64,000 nt of DNA from Macrotrachela quadricornifera. Its lineage: Eukaryota; Rotifera; Eurotatoria; Philodinida; Philodinidae. The notes under the pieces are model-generated. The model saw only the letters and a program-made list of their open reading frames with translations. It was not told the DNA's origin and searched no databases. The position numbers and the translations under genes are program-made. Numbering within the stretch: the stretch's first letter is position 1; every line of letters begins with the position of its first letter. Location of the stretch: contig JAJEKB010021185.1 in the NCBI GenBank assembly GCA_022393335.1, positions 477,782-541,781 on the forward strand. The letters run 5' to 3'. Positions 60,074 to 64,000 of the stretch are shown here, piece by piece.

Positions 60074-62237
60074 ATCATATATTGTATAAATTACTTCAAA
60101 TTATACAGAATTTTTAATAAGATTAAATAAAATTATATATTAATGTTTTTTTTTCTAATATTAGATAACATTAAATGAATACGAAGTGAATGATGATCAT
60201 TAGGCAATTTTGTACTTTTTGAATCTAATACTTTTATTCATTCAATTCTGTCTCAATAATCAAGAATCTTTGACAGTTTCGTTTGATCTATTTTCATCAA
60301 ATGAATTTATTATTGAAAATGAGTCTACGTAGAATATAATCAGATTTATATATAACAATTTTGTGCTAGATAGTTAGTTTATCATATCGAATCAGATTGT
60401 TGCTACCACAGGCAGTTACTAAATCAATTAAATTTACTACCTGATTGAAATAAATGTCATCGTATTAAGAAGTTTTTATACACATTTTTTTAATTTATTC
60501 GCAGGCTTGCGGTATAAATATAATCTTTATATTTAATTGGAAATTCATAGTTTAAAGGTCGCAGAAAAATCACTTCAGGATTGTGAAATCATCAGATCGA
60601 TACAAAAATCCTTAAAACTATATAGAAAAATTGACATTGTTCCATTCTTAAGATAAGGAATATTGTTAGACATGTAAAATGTTGTTTTGTTTAGAGTAAA
60701 GTTTTGCGATCGTCGAGTTATACAAGAAGGCTGAGACTCACGTCCATATTTTTAAATACTAAATCTTTGTAAATTATTTCCTAATCATTTACTATAAAAT
60801 ATTAATCAATTAATTCCTTACCGAAAAGATATATATTAATATCACTAGCATACTATTTACTACATTCTTTGTGATATTCTTTTTAGCATAACTAAAGATT
60901 TTAAAGAAATACTTGTATTAATAATTCTTGAATGCTTACAAGATGATAATTGAATTTTATAAAAACTGTAAAATAACTTTGTATTACGTTGCAACTCATT
61001 ATTAAGCAATCTATTTTTTATTTTATGTATCATTTAAAAAACTTTTATAAAAAATAATTAGACTATGAAAGAACATTGTGAACAGCGCAGAAACCATCAG
61101 AACTGCACTAAATTATAGTAAATTAGATAGCATACTGTAATACAAATTAAGGAAGAATATTTTAATAAATGCATAATAAACTCATCTTGTATTATGATAA
61201 TATATGAACTTTTCTTTGTACGATACATGGAACTACCTACATATAAACTCACTTCAACTAGATTTCAATATGAAAAAAAATTCTTTTTCCTTCAGTTGAT
61301 TACATTCAATCATTATTTCTATTTATGTATTCATTTTCGTTTTTAACTTTGCAGATAAATTAATAAAATCGCAATCTTTCTCCAATACTTAACACACATC
61401 CAAATTGTTCTTAGATCTATAGGTTATGGTAGCTGGTCTCACCGCTGCTATATAATATTATGATTATATATTCCTTTTTTAAGAATATATAATAAATATA
61501 ATTTGGTTTTGTGATTATTCTTTAATAATTTAAATCATTTTAGCCATCTGATGATGTGCATTGTTGCAGTGAAATCTATAGATTATGGTAGTTGGTCTCC
61601 CCCTCACCCTCAAGACTTACTCTCAAGACTAAATCACTCTAAATGATTTAATCAAGTCGGTAAAATCAAGATATTTCACTAGGATTAGTTTGAAGCAAAA
61701 GAGTATCAAACATGAATTGTGTTATTTTTGAAGCTTGTACTATGCCCTATTTGTGTGTACATTTAATTCACATACTCACCATATTCATGCGTAGAATGAC
61801 TTGAAATATTGAAGACAAAGACTTTTGTACTCTACTGTATTTGGGTCTATTATCAAGAAGCCAACTGCAGTACATTTTTTGCATGTATATTTTATTTAAA
61901 TTAAAAATTGGGATAAATACAGAAAAATACAGAGGAACAATAGTTATGAAAAATAAAGAAAGCTAGCAAGAGGACAGCGTAGGAAAAAAGAAATCAACTA
62001 GTCGCATTTGTTCGTTGATGGTGATACTGTCACAGGAATGTTAGCTTTCCAATATAGACTTGTATTTGTACAATTTTTCCTACAAAGAAAGAATACTAAA
62101 CTACTACAGTATGACAAAATACTTGAAATGATAATTTCAAAAAAGAATGTGCGAGTGTCGGAGTAAAAACATTTTCAATATTTTCTTAGTGAATTATCAT
62201 CGAAATCATCTATTGATACAACATACCTGCCTTATTC
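60074..62237. other. Intergenic, with two copies of a TATGGTAGxTGGTCTC motif
   Basis: No gene recognised. ATCTATAGGTTATGGTAGCT at 61411 and ATCTATAGATTATGGTAGTT at about 61573 are near-identical and about 160 bp apart; the second continues into CCCCCTCACCCTCAAGA, which resembles the complement of the G-rich tract at 14.66-14.70 kb. Confidence 0.4.
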
Positions 62238-62495
62238 TCAAATTTTACAAGGGCAACAAGAAATACCAAGATTACCAACACAGCAAGAACCAAAAAGACA
62301 AGGATAACCACTGCCACAATAGTTACCACCACAACAAAGACCAAGAGGACAAGTAGGAAGAGATTGTCGTTGCTTAATTAAATGACGTAGGCCGCCATTG
62401 ACCTCATCCTCTTTTACAACAGTTCCTCCCATGCAGGTTGTAGCTATCAACACTAAGAAGACCATCAAACAAACCAATTGACTGATTTTTTGCAT
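62238..62495 (-). CDS. Prepro-peptide with 10-cysteine mature domain
   Basis: 85 aa, single exon. Residues 1-22 form a signal peptide (QLVCLMVFLVLIATTCMGG), about 24-44 an acidic-to-basic pro-region ending in KQRQ, and residues 45-85 a compact domain with cysteines at 49, 54, 55, 60, 66, 71, 72, 80, 81 and 83 (TCPLGLCC, GSCCVG, SCCPC). The CC pairs and Gly-rich loops recall granulin-like, knottin or other disulfide-rich secreted peptides, including antimicrobial and venom-like families; I cannot assign it to one, and toxicity should not be assumed. Ends KI-TGA. A TATA box lies about 90 bp upstream of the ATG. Confidence 0.75.
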   Translation of the reverse strand: MQKISQLVCLMVFLVLIATTCMGGTVVKEDEVNGGLRHLIKQRQSLPTCPLGLCCGGNYCGSGYPCLFGSCCVGNLGISCCPCKI

Positions 62496-62586
62496 TGATG
62501 TTTGTTACTGTTTGACGCTTAAAACGAGAATGGTAGATAAATACAATCAAGTATGTAAATGATATAGTCTTTCAATTGTGCTTTGA

Positions 62587-62596
62587 CTTTATATAT
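62587..62596 (-). promoter_or_regulatory. TATA box of the cysteine-rich peptide gene
   Basis: Minus-strand GTATATATAAAG about 92-100 bp before the ATG at 62495, leaving a 5' UTR of roughly 65 nt, much like the layout of the other small secreted-peptide gene at 40.7 kb. Confidence 0.55.
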
Positions 62597-62754
62597 ACGC
62601 CAAATACCGAACAAGGAAGAATATACGAAATAAAAAAAAAAAAGTATTTTCTCCATAAATTCACAAAGATAACCTATACAGAGTGCTACTTCCTTTATAT
62701 TTTATTGCGTAGTGTACACTAAATCAACTTTATTTTATCTCTTAAAGTAGAGTA

Positions 62755-62885
62755 TGACAATTTTACTTTAACAGATAAAGTTATATACGTCGTTTTATTT
62801 CACTTTAACAGATAAAGTTATATACGTGATTTTTTGTTTTACTTTAACAAATAAAGTTAAATACGTTGTTGTGTTTTACTTTTCA
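62755..62885. repeat. Three-copy ~38-bp tandem repeat upstream of the cysteine-rich peptide gene
   Basis: ACTTTAACAGATAAAGTTAT with TATACGT recurs starting near 62764, 62802 and 62841 (37-39 bp apart), the third copy diverged (AACAAATAAAGTTAAATACG). Each contains a small imperfect palindrome around CTTTAxxxxATAAAG. Confidence 0.7.
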
Positions 62886-62899
62886 ACGTAAAATAAAAA

Positions 62900-64000
62900 T
62901 AAAAATAAAATACTACCCCTTAGCTTATAAGATGCATTTTTTACTCATTTCAGTGAAATTATACATAGCTTCATAAATGTCATCGAAGTTCGGTATGATG
63001 CGATCGCATTACGCTAAACTTAAGTGCCTTCCGAGAAACTACACGATATTTTAGCACTTTGGGATCGTTGTAGAATTTTCTTTATTTTCATAAGATATAT
63101 ATCACACAACACTAAATCACAAGTAATAAATACTTCAATGAATAAGTCTCTGTTAAAAGTAAAACTCTTCTTTCTTGCAACAAGGAAACCTTTCCAGGTG
63201 TCAGAGCATTTTTGGGTCGGTGCTTAATGTATCTTATAGACGTCGATGAATTATGTTTATGGTTGAAAAAATTCGAGCCCATGGCGTGTTCCAGACGAGA
63301 TATCCAAGTTTCAGTGAATTTTCTCTGCAGAACCTTACTTTTCCAGCACAAGATTATTTTTGAGTTTTTGACATGAAACTTTTTCCACATAAAGACTTCA
63401 GCTAGACTAACCTATGTCAAGAAATTTTTCGTACAAAATGTTTGATCATTTTTCAGTCACTTAAAGGCAATTAATGAGAGTCAAAAACGATTACTAAGAT
63501 GCAGAATCTTTTGCTCTTTCCGAGTATGGACTCAGCAATTTTTATATTGATTTTTGTTAGAGAGTAATGAAGAAATCTTTGAAAGACCCAAAAAACATGA
63601 TTTGTACAGAACAAGTGAACTGAGCCTTCTGAACACAATGTTTGTCGATTTTTGGCTTGGATGGAAACATTTCAGGCGAGTGAAAAACTATAGATCATGA
63701 TCAGAATTTTATGCTCTTTCCGAATACGAGCTCAAAAATTGTGTGTCTATCTTTGTTCCAGAGGAGTGATGGAATCTTTGAAGGGCATAAAAACTGGTAT
63801 GTAGGGCGAACAAAAAAGTTTTTATTAACTTTCTTTTTCGAAAGTGATCAAAATTGTCAGAGTCAGCGATTGTATACGGTGAACACTGCTTTACAAAATG
63901 TGATATGCACTTAAGTATAGTTTGAACCTATAAACATTTTCTCAGCCACAAGTTTCTACGTAAAAGCAAAATATCTATTTTGCAAAATTAGGCCGCCATA
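62900..64000. other. Right edge: non-coding with a ~200-bp direct repeat
   Basis: Segments 63500-63620 and 63700-63820 are diverged direct copies (GCTCTTTCCGAGTATGGACT against GCTCTTTCCGAATACGAGCT, 200 bp apart; AATCTTTGAAAGACCCAAAAA against AATCTTTGAAGGGCATAAAAA). No gene recognised; the window ends inside this region. Confidence 0.5.

Noticed and set aside
1..64000. tRNA or rRNA genes
   Set aside because: No convincing cloverleaf with a GTTCGANTC box or rRNA-like conserved block was noticed on reading; a tRNAscan/Infernal run would be decisive.

Overview
The window looks like nuclear DNA of a bdelloid rotifer (Rotaria/Adineta/Didymodactylos type; the genus is inference). It is strongly AT-rich, its real genes are split by short GT-AG introns of about 50-70 bp, and its families are ones over-represented in bdelloids: full-length ABCB transporters, NHL propellers, LDLR-A/EGF receptors, ADP-ribosyltransferase (ART) domains, bacterial-type sulfotransferases and Athena-type Penelope-like retroelements. 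No rRNA, tRNA, CRISPR array or operon was seen.

Layout. 0.46-11.03 kb (minus): a 28-exon ABCB/P-glycoprotein gene that I could reconstruct exon by exon (1313 codons), with one 1-nt frameshift in the second nucleotide-binding domain and two long introns full of repeat debris. 12.3-15.1 kb (minus): three out-of-order fragments of Athena/Penelope-like retroelements. 15.7 kb: a remnant of an ART domain. 16.08-20.68 kb: a 4.6-kb non-coding block bounded by ~195-bp inverted repeats. 21.1-22.0 kb (plus): a two-exon protein with two BTB/T1 domains. 22.8-24.6 kb (minus): dead piggyBac and MULE transposase pieces. 25.6-26.5 kb (plus): a six-blade NHL propeller. 28.4-32.1 kb (minus): a broken LDLR-A/EGF receptor gene.

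34.9-40.0 kb: a piggyBac-like MITE (TTAA target, ~18-bp inverted ends) split by a decayed Ty3/gypsy LTR retrotransposon with a perfect 5-bp target duplication. 40.6-48.35 kb (plus): the most unusual locus, a tiny secreted-peptide gene with TATA box, signal peptide and poly(A) signal, whose single intron is about 7.3 kb and almost entirely a degenerate ~93-bp tandem satellite; its 5' splice site is a run of three GT donors 4 nt apart, giving three different C-termini. 48.9-52.4 kb: two related DNA elements with ~27-bp inverted ends and a dead maT-type mariner transposase. 55.4 kb (plus): a small unrecognised intronless protein. 58.8-60.1 kb (plus): an intronless sulfotransferase. 62.2-62.5 kb (minus): a prepro-peptide with a 10-cysteine mature region and its own TATA box.

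The apparently intact genes (BTB, NHL, secreted peptides, 55-kb protein, sulfotransferase) show no shared pathway; they are isolated single genes in repeat-rich DNA. The transposon relics share one decay style: nonsense codons and LTR differences that look like C-to-T/G-to-A transitions.
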